From NCBI GenBank assembly GCA_018399915.1, contig JAGYNW010000001.1, positions 1 through 28,039 on the forward strand: DNA of 28,039 bases, written 5' to 3'. Both the position numbers and the translations under genes were made by a program. The notes beneath the pieces were generated by a model, which saw nothing but the letters and a program-made list of their open reading frames with translations, did no database searches and was not told where the DNA came from. Positions 7,507-15,095 of the stretch are shown here, one piece after another (the stretch's first letter is position 1; every line of letters begins with the position of its first letter). The DNA is from Candidatus Omnitrophota bacterium (GTDB lineage Bacteria; Omnitrophota; Gorgyraeia; Zapsychrales; Zapsychraceae).

Positions 7507-8343
7507 CTAAGGCAGGGGTTTGTACCAGACATTCATGCTCTCAATGGCGCCGGCAATGTAGGTGTTGTTGACCAGGGTCCCGGCAAAACCGTAGTCATTC
7601 TTGGCAAAAGTCAGGTTCATGCCTGCGGATACGGCCCGGGCGATGGTAAAAGCGGTTTTCAGACCCTGAGAGGTCATATCCGCTTCCATGGCCTTCAGCA
7701 GATGATTGGCCAAGCCTTTGCGACGGTAATCCGGCAGGGTTGCAAAATCCGTCATCTCCACGGCATTGGCGTCAAGATCTTTTTCTGAGGAGGCGGCCGC
7801 GATCAAACGGCTGTCAGCTTCAATCAGGAAATAATCGATATTGGTCTCCATGGTCTGCTGAATGTAGGCCGGGTCGGTGATCGGGAACGGATACGTAGCA
7901 AAGACCTCTTTGTACAACGCGGCTAAGGCCGCGGCATCCCGGGAATCGGCCTTGCGCAGAATGTAGGGCGCCAGGTGTTTGATGTCTTTGGAAAGTTCAG
8001 GATTACGGCAAAGCGCGATGATATCGGCAATGCGATCGGCATGGGTCTGGCAAGCGCGCTTATCGTCAAAATATTTGGCCAAAAACAGACAGGTGTCGCC
8101 GTCAGGAAAATAGTCCGGCAACGTGGCCTCCGGCACATAACCGTGCTCGTGAAAAAGCGCCGCGTACTTTGCGGCGACCTTGGCAAACACCTTGGTGTAG
8201 CCGTGCTCAGCCACAAGGGCCTCGATCTTTCCGGGCACATCGGTCGCGTGATCGGGCTTGTATTTCATCAAATACACCCGATCATTCATTTTGCCGTGCT
8301 GGATCAAGGACGATCCGATCCATGAAAGCGTATCATACGTCAT
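7507..8343 (-). CDS. ablB: Putative beta-lysine N-acetyltransferase
   Basis: A 278-aa protein with a C-terminal GNAT domain. AblB acetylates the epsilon-amino group of beta-lysine with acetyl-CoA, giving the compatible solute N-epsilon-acetyl-beta-lysine. The acetyl-CoA loop is in DYRRKGLANHLLKAM, preceded by an EMTDFATLP strand. The C-terminal IESMNVWYKPL is characteristic of this family. The N-terminal half is the family-specific extension, including a YFPDGDTCLFLAKYF segment. The gene overlaps the end of ablA by 11 bases, the classic ablAB arrangement, which supports the assignment beyond generic GNAT. No transcription terminator is evident downstream. Confidence 0.92.
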   Translation of the reverse strand: MTYDTLSWIGSSLIQHGKMNDRVYLMKYKPDHATDVPGKIEALVAEHGYTKVFAKVAAKYAALFHEHGYVPEATLPDYFPDGDTCLFLAKYFDDKRACQTHADRIADIIALCRNPELSKDIKHLAPYILRKADSRDAAALAALYKEVFATYPFPITDPAYIQQTMETNIDYFLIEADSRLIAAASSEKDLDANAVEMTDFATLPDYRRKGLANHLLKAMEADMTSQGLKTAFTIARAVSAGMNLTFAKNDYGFAGTLVNNTYIAGAIESMNVWYKPLP

Positions 8344-9655
8344 TTTTCTTAACCTTACGTTTTTTGAGCCGCGGATTATTTTGCGGGGTCAAGGAAATCT
8401 GTTCGTCGTGGTCAGCCAAAAGGCTGCAGATGCCGATGGATTTATCCTCATTCGCCGGATTCAAATCAAGGTGCAGTTTGCAGACATCGCATTTGCGGTC
8501 ACAAAAGATCGGCTTATAGGAATCCGGCTCTTTATAAGTGGTGATCACGCCTTCGTAGTTGCGAAGGATGACCTTGTTGGTGGACCAGGAGATCAGGTAA
8601 TTCGGCATGACCGGGATCTTGCCCCCGCCGCCGGGCGCGTCGATCACATAGGTCGGTACAGCCAGGCCGGAGGTGTGGCCGATCAAGTGTTCTATGATCT
8701 CAATGCCCTTGCCCACAGGCGTGCGAAAATGCATCAGCCCCTCGGAAAGATCGCATTGATACAGATAGTAAGGCCTGACCCGGTTCATGAGCAGGCGCTG
8801 ATTGAGCGCCTTGATAATGCGCGGACAGTCATTGATGCCGGCCAAAAGCACAGACTGGTTCCCCAGAGGAAATCCCGCATCTGCCAGTTTCGCCAAAGCC
8901 TTTTCCGAGGAATGCGTGATCTCGCGCGGATGATTGAAATGCGTGTTGATCCACAAAGGCTGGTATTTCTTCAGCATGGCCACCAATTCATCATCGATAC
9001 GGTATGGCAGGACCACCGGAGTACGCGTGCCGATCCGGATGATCTCCACATGCTTAATGGCCCGCAGCTCCTTAAGGATCCAGTCCAGATAATCGGTGTT
9101 CAACAAAAAGGGATCACCCCCGGATAAAAGCACGTCACGGATCACCGGATTCTGCCGGATATAATTAAGGCCTTTTTTGATCTGCACCTTACTGGGCACG
9201 TAATCACAGTCCCCGACCTTGCGTTTGCGGGTACAATGCCGGCAGTACATGGAACAGACATTGCTGACCAGAAACAACACGCGGTCCGGATACCGGTGGG
9301 TAATGCCCTCGACCGGGCTGTCCTTATCCTCATGCAGAGGGTCCTGCAAATCCTCATTGCTGCGGATCAATTCCTCCGGGGACGGACAGGATTGCATAAA
9401 GATCGGATCGTACTTAAGATTATCGGCATCCACCAAAGACAAGTAATACGGCGTGATGCTCATGGGAAAAGTCTTCATGGTCTTTTTCATGGCCACTTTC
9501 TGGGCCTTGTCAAACTTGACACCCAAAAGCTGTTCAAGCACTTCAATCTCATGGATCTGGTGCTTCAACTGCCAACGCCAGTCATGCCAGAGGTTGACAT
9601 CGTCCTTTGCCGCAATCATGGTTTTCATCTTCTTTTGTTTCTCGGTTATTTTCAT
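8333..9655 (-). CDS. ablA: L-lysine 2,3-aminomutase (KamA/AblA), radical SAM
   Basis: A 440-aa radical SAM enzyme that converts L-alpha-lysine to L-beta-lysine using S-adenosylmethionine, a [4Fe-4S] cluster and PLP. The cluster motif is C134-SMY-C138-RH-C141. PLP would attach to K346 in DAPGGGGKIPVMPNY. A C385/C389/C392 cluster (CDRKCDVC) near the C-terminus matches the structural metal site of the clostridial enzyme. The length is normal. An AAAGGA Shine-Dalgarno lies about eight bases before the ATG at 9655. It is followed by ablB, so the product is most likely an osmolyte precursor rather than an intermediate in lysine fermentation; no kamDE or kdd genes are present in view. Confidence 0.95.
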   Translation of the reverse strand: MKITEKQKKMKTMIAAKDDVNLWHDWRWQLKHQIHEIEVLEQLLGVKFDKAQKVAMKKTMKTFPMSITPYYLSLVDADNLKYDPIFMQSCPSPEELIRSNEDLQDPLHEDKDSPVEGITHRYPDRVLFLVSNVCSMYCRHCTRKRKVGDCDYVPSKVQIKKGLNYIRQNPVIRDVLLSGGDPFLLNTDYLDWILKELRAIKHVEIIRIGTRTPVVLPYRIDDELVAMLKKYQPLWINTHFNHPREITHSSEKALAKLADAGFPLGNQSVLLAGINDCPRIIKALNQRLLMNRVRPYYLYQCDLSEGLMHFRTPVGKGIEIIEHLIGHTSGLAVPTYVIDAPGGGGKIPVMPNYLISWSTNKVILRNYEGVITTYKEPDSYKPIFCDRKCDVCKLHLDLNPANEDKSIGICSLLADHDEQISLTPQNNPRLKKRKVKKNDV

Positions 9656-9741
9656 GCAAACGTCCTTTATTCGATGCTTGAATTGCGCTCGGCCCGCGTA
9701 CTTCCGGGTCCAGCTGTTAGCTTCGTTGATCTTCTGTCGTT

Positions 9742-9771
9742 TTTATATTAATGCTTTTCGCTTTAAATCAA
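9742..9771 (-). promoter_or_regulatory. Candidate promoter for ablAB
   Basis: On the minus strand, TTGATT (9766-9771) and TATAAA (9742-9747) are separated by 18 bases. The predicted start near 9735 leaves a leader of about 80 bases before ablA. The match is moderate; osmotic regulation cannot be judged from it. Confidence 0.45.
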
Positions 9772-9796
9772 TATGCGGGGATATTATGCCGGGTCA

Positions 9797-10015
9797 TTAC
9801 TTGTGCCGGTAGGTGATCCTGCCTTTGGTCAGATCGTATGGGGATAGTTCGACAGTAACTTTGTCACCTTCCAGAATGCGGATAAAGAACTTGCGCATCT
9901 TGCCGCTGGGGTGCGCGATGATTTTATGATTGTTCTCAAGTTGCACGCGGAACTTCGCGTTCGATAAGGCCTCGGTGACCACGCCTTCCAGTTCGATGCC
10001 GTCTTCTTTTGCCAT
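9797..10015 (-). CDS. infA: Translation initiation factor IF-1
   Basis: A 72-aa single OB-fold protein that binds the ribosomal A site during initiation with IF-2 and IF-3. It starts MAKEDGIELEGVV and carries the hallmark HPSGKMRKFFIRILEGDKVTVELSPYDLTKGRITYRHK. The sequence has FFIR where most bacteria have NYIR, a small variation. The length is canonical. AAGGAG lies seven bases before the ATG. Unusually for infA, it is not beside ribosomal-protein or secY genes here: upstream is a radical SAM gene and downstream ablAB. A perfect-consensus promoter directly upstream indicates independent transcription. Confidence 0.97.
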   Translation of the reverse strand: MAKEDGIELEGVVTEALSNAKFRVQLENNHKIIAHPSGKMRKFFIRILEGDKVTVELSPYDLTKGRITYRHK

Positions 10016-10073
10016 ACAATGACTCCTTTAGATTCCTACCTGTGTTTATTTTTACGAGCGAATAGATTATTGA

Positions 10074-10101
10074 ATTATAACAAAATATCGGCGTCTGTCA
10101 A
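10074..10101 (-). promoter_or_regulatory. Strong promoter of infA
   Basis: On the minus strand, both hexamers match consensus exactly: TTGACA (10096-10101) and TATAAT (10074-10079), with a 16-base spacer. The -35 hexamer overlaps the stop codon of the upstream radical SAM gene. The expected start is near 10067, about 50 bases before infA. Confidence 0.8.
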
Positions 10102-11405
10102 ATGTCGCCGGAATTTTCCAAAAATGTAGACGCTGTGGAAGCGCGGCTTTGAAACCAAAAATAATGGCGCAGATCCCAGGCCAAGCGCGGCGAGCGGGCC
10201 AGCATGCGAACGTAAAACGGCAGCTGGGTCAAGAATTTGCGGCATTTGCGGCGGGCAAATTGACCGTACATGGCCTGTACGCGCGCTGTCAGTTCTTGCG
10301 GGAACAGCCTGCGGGGCCTGAATACCGTGTGCATCCAGTTGTAGCAGGACCAATCCTCAGTCAGGATGCGTCCCTCCTTTTTGAAGTCGGCAAACAGCGG
10401 CGTGCCCGGGTACGGGGTCAGGGTAAAAAAGACAGCGGAATCCACGCCGGACGCAACCAGATAATCCATAGTCTTTGCAAAAACTTCCGCATCATCATGA
10501 TCAAACCCGAATACCAGCATGGCGCCTACACCGATGCCATGGGCGTGCAGGCGCTTAACCGTATGTTTCAGATTAAAGAACTCGTCATACTTGGCAGCTG
10601 ACCGCCGGCTTGGAGCGTGGATTGAATCCAGTCCCAGCATGACCCCGGCCAGGCCAGAGCGGGCCAGGACCCGGACAAATCCCTCATCCGCGGCCACATC
10701 CATGGGTGCCTGGCAACTCCAGAATTTTTTCAGAGGCGTGATGCGTTCCGCCATTGCGCGCGTGTAAGCCTTGTCCACAAAAAGGTTATCATCCACAAAA
10801 AATAAATAGGGTTCTTTAATAAGCGAAATATCCTCGTAAATTTTATCCAAAGACTGTTGGCGGTAACCCTTCCAGGAGACATTTTGCAAATAACAGTACC
10901 GGAAATGATTGACGCACCCGCGGGTAGCCTGCACCGCAGCCGCACGGTAAGATGGATGAAACAAGTCCCGGCGTGGCAAAGGCAAGGCATCAAGGTCCAC
11001 CAGGGTATCGGCCCGGTAACAAGCCTTCAAGCGTGGAAAATCCGCAAGGATTTCAGGCCAGACAGGCTCGGCCTCACCCACGACAACACTATCCGCGTGT
11101 TTGAGCGCCTCCTCCGGCATGAGGCTCGGGTGGATGCCCCCAAGTACCACCGGAACCCCGAGAGACCGGAACTTATCGGCAATCGCGTAAGCCGCCGGCG
11201 CGCTGGCTGTCGGGGTGGTCACGCCCACCAGGTCCCAGGCATCACTGAACGGCACCGGCTCGATGTCCTGGTCAATGATCGTAACATCATGACCTTTTGA
11301 CAGGGCCGCAAGCATGCCCAGGCTCAAGGGACCGGTCAAAACATTGACACAATGCGCAAAGGGACCCGCGCGGTACCAGGCAGGTTTGATGAGTAAAATG
11401 TTCAC
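10098..11405 (-). CDS. B12-binding domain / radical SAM protein with altered cluster motif
   Basis: A 435-aa protein. An N-terminal cobalamin-binding-like Rossmann domain (about 1-125, with GGIHPSLMPEEAL and VVVGEAEPVWPEIL) is followed by a radical SAM barrel and a C-terminal helical extension. The cluster motif should be C-x3-C-x2-C. Here it reads RGCVNHFRYCYL, with first and last Cys present but the middle one replaced by Phe (codon TTC, one base from TGC). The rest of the barrel is well kept (FFVDDNLFVD, LDS, GFDHDD, TPYPGTPLF). The start at 11405 is GTG, with AAGGACCG upstream. Relatives act on lipids, hopanoids or tetrapyrroles, but no substrate is indicated. Either cluster binding is impaired or this is a sequence error. 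Confidence 0.85.
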   Translation of the reverse strand: MNILLIKPAWYRAGPFAHCVNVLTGPLSLGMLAALSKGHDVTIIDQDIEPVPFSDAWDLVGVTTPTASAPAAYAIADKFRSLGVPVVLGGIHPSLMPEEALKHADSVVVGEAEPVWPEILADFPRLKACYRADTLVDLDALPLPRRDLFHPSYRAAAVQATRGCVNHFRYCYLQNVSWKGYRQQSLDKIYEDISLIKEPYLFFVDDNLFVDKAYTRAMAERITPLKKFWSCQAPMDVAADEGFVRVLARSGLAGVMLGLDSIHAPSRRSAAKYDEFFNLKHTVKRLHAHGIGVGAMLVFGFDHDDAEVFAKTMDYLVASGVDSAVFFTLTPYPGTPLFADFKKEGRILTEDWSCYNWMHTVFRPRRLFPQELTARVQAMYGQFARRKCRKFLTQLPFYVRMLARSPRLAWDLRHYFWFQSRASTASTFLENSGDI

Positions 11406-11551
11406 AGACTATCGGTCCTTTGTTTGTGTTTTTGTATTTTTCTTCCTCCGCTTTTCCGGCCAAACGACCGGAGGCCGGGATCCGAACCCGAGGACTTGCT
11501 ACACAGCCGTGCCACTGCCGGTTTTCGGATGAAATTCCGCAGTCCGCGCCC

Positions 11552-12946
11552 TTAAATTCCGGAAGATGGCTTTGAGGCGGATGCCTGGGATGCCTTTTGT
11601 TTGACGCGGACAAAAGCCTCTGCGTGGTCTTTCCCCTCATTTAAAGGGTTCAGGGACTTGACGATCGTCAGCTCGGGGTTATCTTTCAAGGCGATCATCC
11701 GGCAGGCATCATCAACCAGGACCTCGACATCCGGGGTGTCCCGGTCAGCGGGGCACTGCGCCGCCACCATCGCGACCCGTCCGTCGCTCAACTCAACCAG
11801 GGCGCCGTTAGGCCAAACCCCCATGAAGGCGAAAAAGGCATCAAACAATTCCGGATCAAACTGGGTGCCGCGCCCGCCTTTCATGATCTTGTAAATCTCT
11901 TCAGGCGGATAGGCATTCTTGTAGCTACGACGCTGGCTTAAGGCGTCGTAGACATCGCACAAAGAGACCATCTGGGACCCCAAGTGCAAAGGATGAGCAA
12001 ATTGCAACTGCGGGTAACCGCCGGAGGCATCGTACTTCAGGTGGTGTTCCAGGGCCACCACCGCCGGCAAAACCCCGACATTGTCCACAAAGGACAATAA
12101 AATGCGGGATCCCAAAAGGGAATGACTTTTGATGCTCTCAAATTCCTGTTCGGTCAGTTTACCGCCTTTCAGAATCGCATTGGAAAGGTAAAGTTTGCCG
12201 ATGTCGTGAAAAAGCGCGGCAATCCCGAGATTGCGTGCCTCCTCCCGAGGCAGGCCCAAATACTGAGCAAAATACACGCTAAGCATGGCTACGTTTAAAA
12301 CATGCGCGTAGGTAAAATCATCCTTGCCCTTGACCTGGGACAGCTTGAGAATCTCCTGATAATGCATGCCCAACCCTTTCATCAGGCTATCGATCGCAAG
12401 GTACACGTTGGCAAAATTCACAGACTTATCATCTACAATGCTTTCAATGGACGCGGAAACTTTCGCCAGGCTTTCCGTGTAGATCTCAGCCCCCGGCAGT
12501 TCAACCGAGTCCAAGCCTTCCGGGTCAGGATCCTCACTCTCAATGCGGATCTTGTCCGCGACGATGTTGCGGATGTCTTTGCTCGCCAAATAATCACGGA
12601 TACCGATCTGTTCGCAGGCCGGGTCCAGAAAAAACAAGGCAAAATCCTTAAACTCCAGCGGGCTAAGCCCGGCCCGAAAGGTCAGCTTACTGATCTGCCT
12701 GTCTGTCAGCAACTGGATGAACACACTCAACTGCCGGCTTAAGTCAAAAAAAATATCCTCCCCACTAACGATCTCATCCCCGACAACGGCAATGACCAGT
12801 TCCGGCTGCTTGTCCAGGATGGCCTTAAGGTCAGCAAAACTCTTTTGAATGGCCCGGCCCACTTCCGGATGATTGTGCCGGTAAATCCGCGCCAGCTGCG
12901 GACAAGAGGCAAAACTTTTCAAAAAGGTTTTAATTTGTTCGATCAT
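11552..12946 (-). CDS. HD-GYP domain protein (probable c-di-GMP phosphodiesterase)
   Basis: A 464-aa soluble protein. Residues about 1-140 form an unnamed module also present at the start of the upstream gene product (FLKSF, a YRHNHP motif, GDEIV, LTFRAGLSPLEF). Residues about 205-400 are an HD-GYP domain: H215, the HD pair 247-248 in ALFHDIGKL, H275, HH 301-302, the GGYP motif at 309-312 and DVYDALSQRRSYK at 331-343. These are the metal ligands and signature of enzymes that hydrolyse c-di-GMP or cGAMP to linear or mononucleotides. A small beta-rich tail (GALVELSDGRVAMVAA) follows, as in many HD-GYP proteins. Its start overlaps the upstream gene by 17 bases, so the two are translationally coupled. 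Confidence 0.9.
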   Translation of the reverse strand: MIEQIKTFLKSFASCPQLARIYRHNHPEVGRAIQKSFADLKAILDKQPELVIAVVGDEIVSGEDIFFDLSRQLSVFIQLLTDRQISKLTFRAGLSPLEFKDFALFFLDPACEQIGIRDYLASKDIRNIVADKIRIESEDPDPEGLDSVELPGAEIYTESLAKVSASIESIVDDKSVNFANVYLAIDSLMKGLGMHYQEILKLSQVKGKDDFTYAHVLNVAMLSVYFAQYLGLPREEARNLGIAALFHDIGKLYLSNAILKGGKLTEQEFESIKSHSLLGSRILLSFVDNVGVLPAVVALEHHLKYDASGGYPQLQFAHPLHLGSQMVSLCDVYDALSQRRSYKNAYPPEEIYKIMKGGRGTQFDPELFDAFFAFMGVWPNGALVELSDGRVAMVAAQCPADRDTPDVEVLVDDACRMIALKDNPELTIVKSLNPLNEGKDHAEAFVRVKQKASQASASKPSSGI

Positions 12947-14849
12947 GATAACTTTCCAGGATCTGTTTGGCTTTTGCCTTGAGCTTGCGGTTCCAGAACA
13001 GGATATCTTTACTCAATTTAATCAGGTAAGGCCGGACCTCCGGGATGTAAACCTCGCTCAGAATCTCCAAATCGTCTAATAGCGTCCTGTTACTGAAACT
13101 GAAATAATAATGGGCGGAAAACAGCGTCCGCGCGATCTCAGCACGCAACTCGGGAAATTCCGCGGCAACCGCCACGGCCTTACGGCGCAACGCAAAATTA
13201 TCGGTTCTGATCACCCGCAACAGGAATTCCCGGTCAAAGGTTGAAAAAGACTTTAATTTATCCAGCAGTGCCATTTTTCTGACCAAAGAGGCTTTCTGAA
13301 AAATATGCGTCAGCACCTCCAGGCTTAAGGAATCATTGATTCCTGCCAGCATGTCCACCAAAGAATCGACGAACCCTTCCTCGTTTTGCTTGAGGTCAAG
13401 CCGGGCGCAAAACTCCAGGATCTCATTGGGAAAGAACTGAAAAAACAAACGCAAACTCAGCTCATTGTACTGTTTCTCGTCAAAAATCTTATCCAGATAA
13501 TAAACCTCATCCAGGCAACTGGTGTTAAGAACTTCAGTCAAAAAACAAAATCGGGACGCGTCTTTATAATGAAAATGTTCCTTTTCCGCGAAAGCCCAGA
13601 TCTCGTGGCTCTTAACAGTCAAAACATCAGCCAGGGTATTATCCTGAATCCGCTCATCATAAATAGTCTTGAATTGCAAAAAATACTCCAGGTTTTTCAG
13701 AGACGGCTCCTTAAGCTGAGCGGCAATGCGCGCCAGAATCAGCTCCAGTTTCTGCGGCTTGGTCTCCCGCGCCAGCAAATCCAAAAGAATCAAGCGGTAA
13801 TTATCATACAGATGGTCATAATCAAAGAAAACCTCGGGGGTCGGTCTTGATGCCGGCATATGCCGCATCAAATCCTTTAAATAGTCCGCGGTAACCGTAT
13901 CCGATTTCAGCGAATCCAAAAGATCCTTAACCTTGCCGGCATTTAACGAGACCTTGGAATCCTGCCCCGAGGCACCCACTAATGCAGCTGATTCTTTACG
14001 CGCCTGAGAACTGATCAGTGAGGAAAACAGCTGAAAAGAGGCGGGTTCCGCGTTTTGCTCCGACACAAAGACCTCCAAAAGCAAATCCCGGATATCCTCA
14101 GGCGGCAAAGCACGGAAAAGCTCCGCGATCTTCTCGCGGTCACCGCTAAAGGTAAGTTGGGTCCCCTGCAAGATGCCCCGCCCTAAATCGCCAAGTGCCT
14201 TGACCAACAGGTCCTGGTCTTTTTCCTTAAGCAAGGACAATGTCGCAAGCAACTGCCGCGACGAGGCAGGGTCGCCCAAAAGTTCCTTGACCCCGAATTG
14301 GTCCACAGCCTGTTTGAACTTCACGGAAAAACGCTTGAGCGCATCACCATCCGGCTCTGCTTCGGCTCGATCCAGCTCCCAAAGGTAGTCCCAGGCGTTC
14401 TTGACCTCCTCACCCGCCCCTTTCATCAACTGGGAATAATCCAAAAGCTCGATAGAGACCTTGCGCACGCCCGCCTCCTCAAGGATCTTGCGCATACCCC
14501 CGGCAGCCATAACCTCCTCCCGGTTGGCGGCCACTTTCAGCAAAAAGACGGCCAGTTCATTGACCGGCACATCTTTAGCCAGCGATATTGTCTTGATCTT
14601 CTTTAAATGCAGGGAACCGGCCAGATCCTGACAAAAGGCGTCATCATTAAATTCCTTCTCATCAATGATGAGCGCATCCTGCCTGATCCGGATGCTTAAC
14701 GCCTCATCCTTATTGACAAGCACGCCCAGCTTTTCTTTAAGGTCCTTGACCGCGCTTAAAAACTTCGGATGTCCGGCCTGATAAAAAGACCCGTTGGTCA
14801 AGGCCACTTTGAAAGATTTAAAAAACTGTTGATATTTATCGTCGCTCAT
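12930..14849 (-). CDS. Large helical-repeat protein paired with HD-GYP protein, unknown function
   Basis: A 639-aa soluble protein with no enzyme motif I can recognise. Residues about 5-135 resemble the N-terminal module of the downstream HD-GYP protein: F-x-KSF, a Y-x-x-GHP motif, then an alternating strand region ending in VNELAVFLLKV and GGMRKILEEAGVRKV. The rest is almost entirely helical, and the last 150 residues look like HEAT-type repeats (for example VLTHIFQKASLVRKMALLDKL and DNFALRRKAVAVAAEFPELR). It overlaps the HD-GYP start by 17 bases and is probably its regulatory partner or scaffold. No Shine-Dalgarno is visible before the ATG at 14849; the leader is A/T-rich. Confidence 0.8.
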   Translation of the reverse strand: MSDDKYQQFFKSFKVALTNGSFYQAGHPKFLSAVKDLKEKLGVLVNKDEALSIRIRQDALIIDEKEFNDDAFCQDLAGSLHLKKIKTISLAKDVPVNELAVFLLKVAANREEVMAAGGMRKILEEAGVRKVSIELLDYSQLMKGAGEEVKNAWDYLWELDRAEAEPDGDALKRFSVKFKQAVDQFGVKELLGDPASSRQLLATLSLLKEKDQDLLVKALGDLGRGILQGTQLTFSGDREKIAELFRALPPEDIRDLLLEVFVSEQNAEPASFQLFSSLISSQARKESAALVGASGQDSKVSLNAGKVKDLLDSLKSDTVTADYLKDLMRHMPASRPTPEVFFDYDHLYDNYRLILLDLLARETKPQKLELILARIAAQLKEPSLKNLEYFLQFKTIYDERIQDNTLADVLTVKSHEIWAFAEKEHFHYKDASRFCFLTEVLNTSCLDEVYYLDKIFDEKQYNELSLRLFFQFFPNEILEFCARLDLKQNEEGFVDSLVDMLAGINDSLSLEVLTHIFQKASLVRKMALLDKLKSFSTFDREFLLRVIRTDNFALRRKAVAVAAEFPELRAEIARTLFSAHYYFSFSNRTLLDDLEILSEVYIPEVRPYLIKLSKDILFWNRKLKAKAKQILESYHDRTN

Positions 14850-14919
14850 AAACGAAACATATTTTTGATTTTTTTTTGGAAAGAGATTGCCTGCTCCAGA
14901 CCTTCATGAAACCTCATTC

Positions 14920-14947
14920 ATTATATTATAAAAAGCGCAAAAGTCAC
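14920..14947 (-). promoter_or_regulatory. Candidate promoter of the helical-repeat/HD-GYP operon
   Basis: On the minus strand, TATAAT (14920-14925, with a second overlapping TATAAT at 14925-14930) is preceded after 16 bases by GTGACT (14942-14947), a 4/6 match. It would start about 65 bases before the ATG at 14849. The gap to pckG (14850-15095) holds this and the divergent pckG promoter and nothing else recognisable. Confidence 0.4.
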
Positions 14948-15000
14948 TTTTCGATTTAATTATTCTTACGAACTCTGTTCTTGCAAAACACAAGTTTCCG

Positions 15001-15028
15001 TTGAAAAAACCCTCAGGAATGCTATAAT
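15001..15028 (+). promoter_or_regulatory. Promoter of pckG
   Basis: TTGAAA (15001-15006) and a consensus TATAAT (15023-15028) are 16 bases apart, giving a start near 15035 and a leader of about 60 bases ending in the AAGGAG ribosome binding site of pckG. Confidence 0.6.
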
Positions 15029-15095
15029 GCTGCATCTTTATATGATAAGTGGCCAAGTTTGAAATTTATAAAATATTTATTTAAGGAGAATCTGT

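Noticed and set aside
8258..9127. Long plus-strand frame (289 codons) opposite ablA/ablB
   Set aside because: It is antisense to two confidently identified enzymes and shows no family motif; a shadow of codon bias.
11474..11531. tRNA-like stretch on the minus strand, with a convincing T-arm (TCGGG-TTCGGAT-CCCGG) and a D-arm-like hairpin
   Set aside because: No paired acceptor stem (CCTCCGG has no partner at the right distance) and no anticodon arm can be drawn. A tmRNA reading would put the 5' half inside the HD-GYP gene. At most a decayed remnant in the 146-base gap.
11287..11640. 117-codon minus-strand frame over the radical SAM/HD-GYP gap
   Set aside because: It overlaps both real genes in another frame, lacks a ribosome binding site and has a low-complexity, Arg/Pro/His-rich product.
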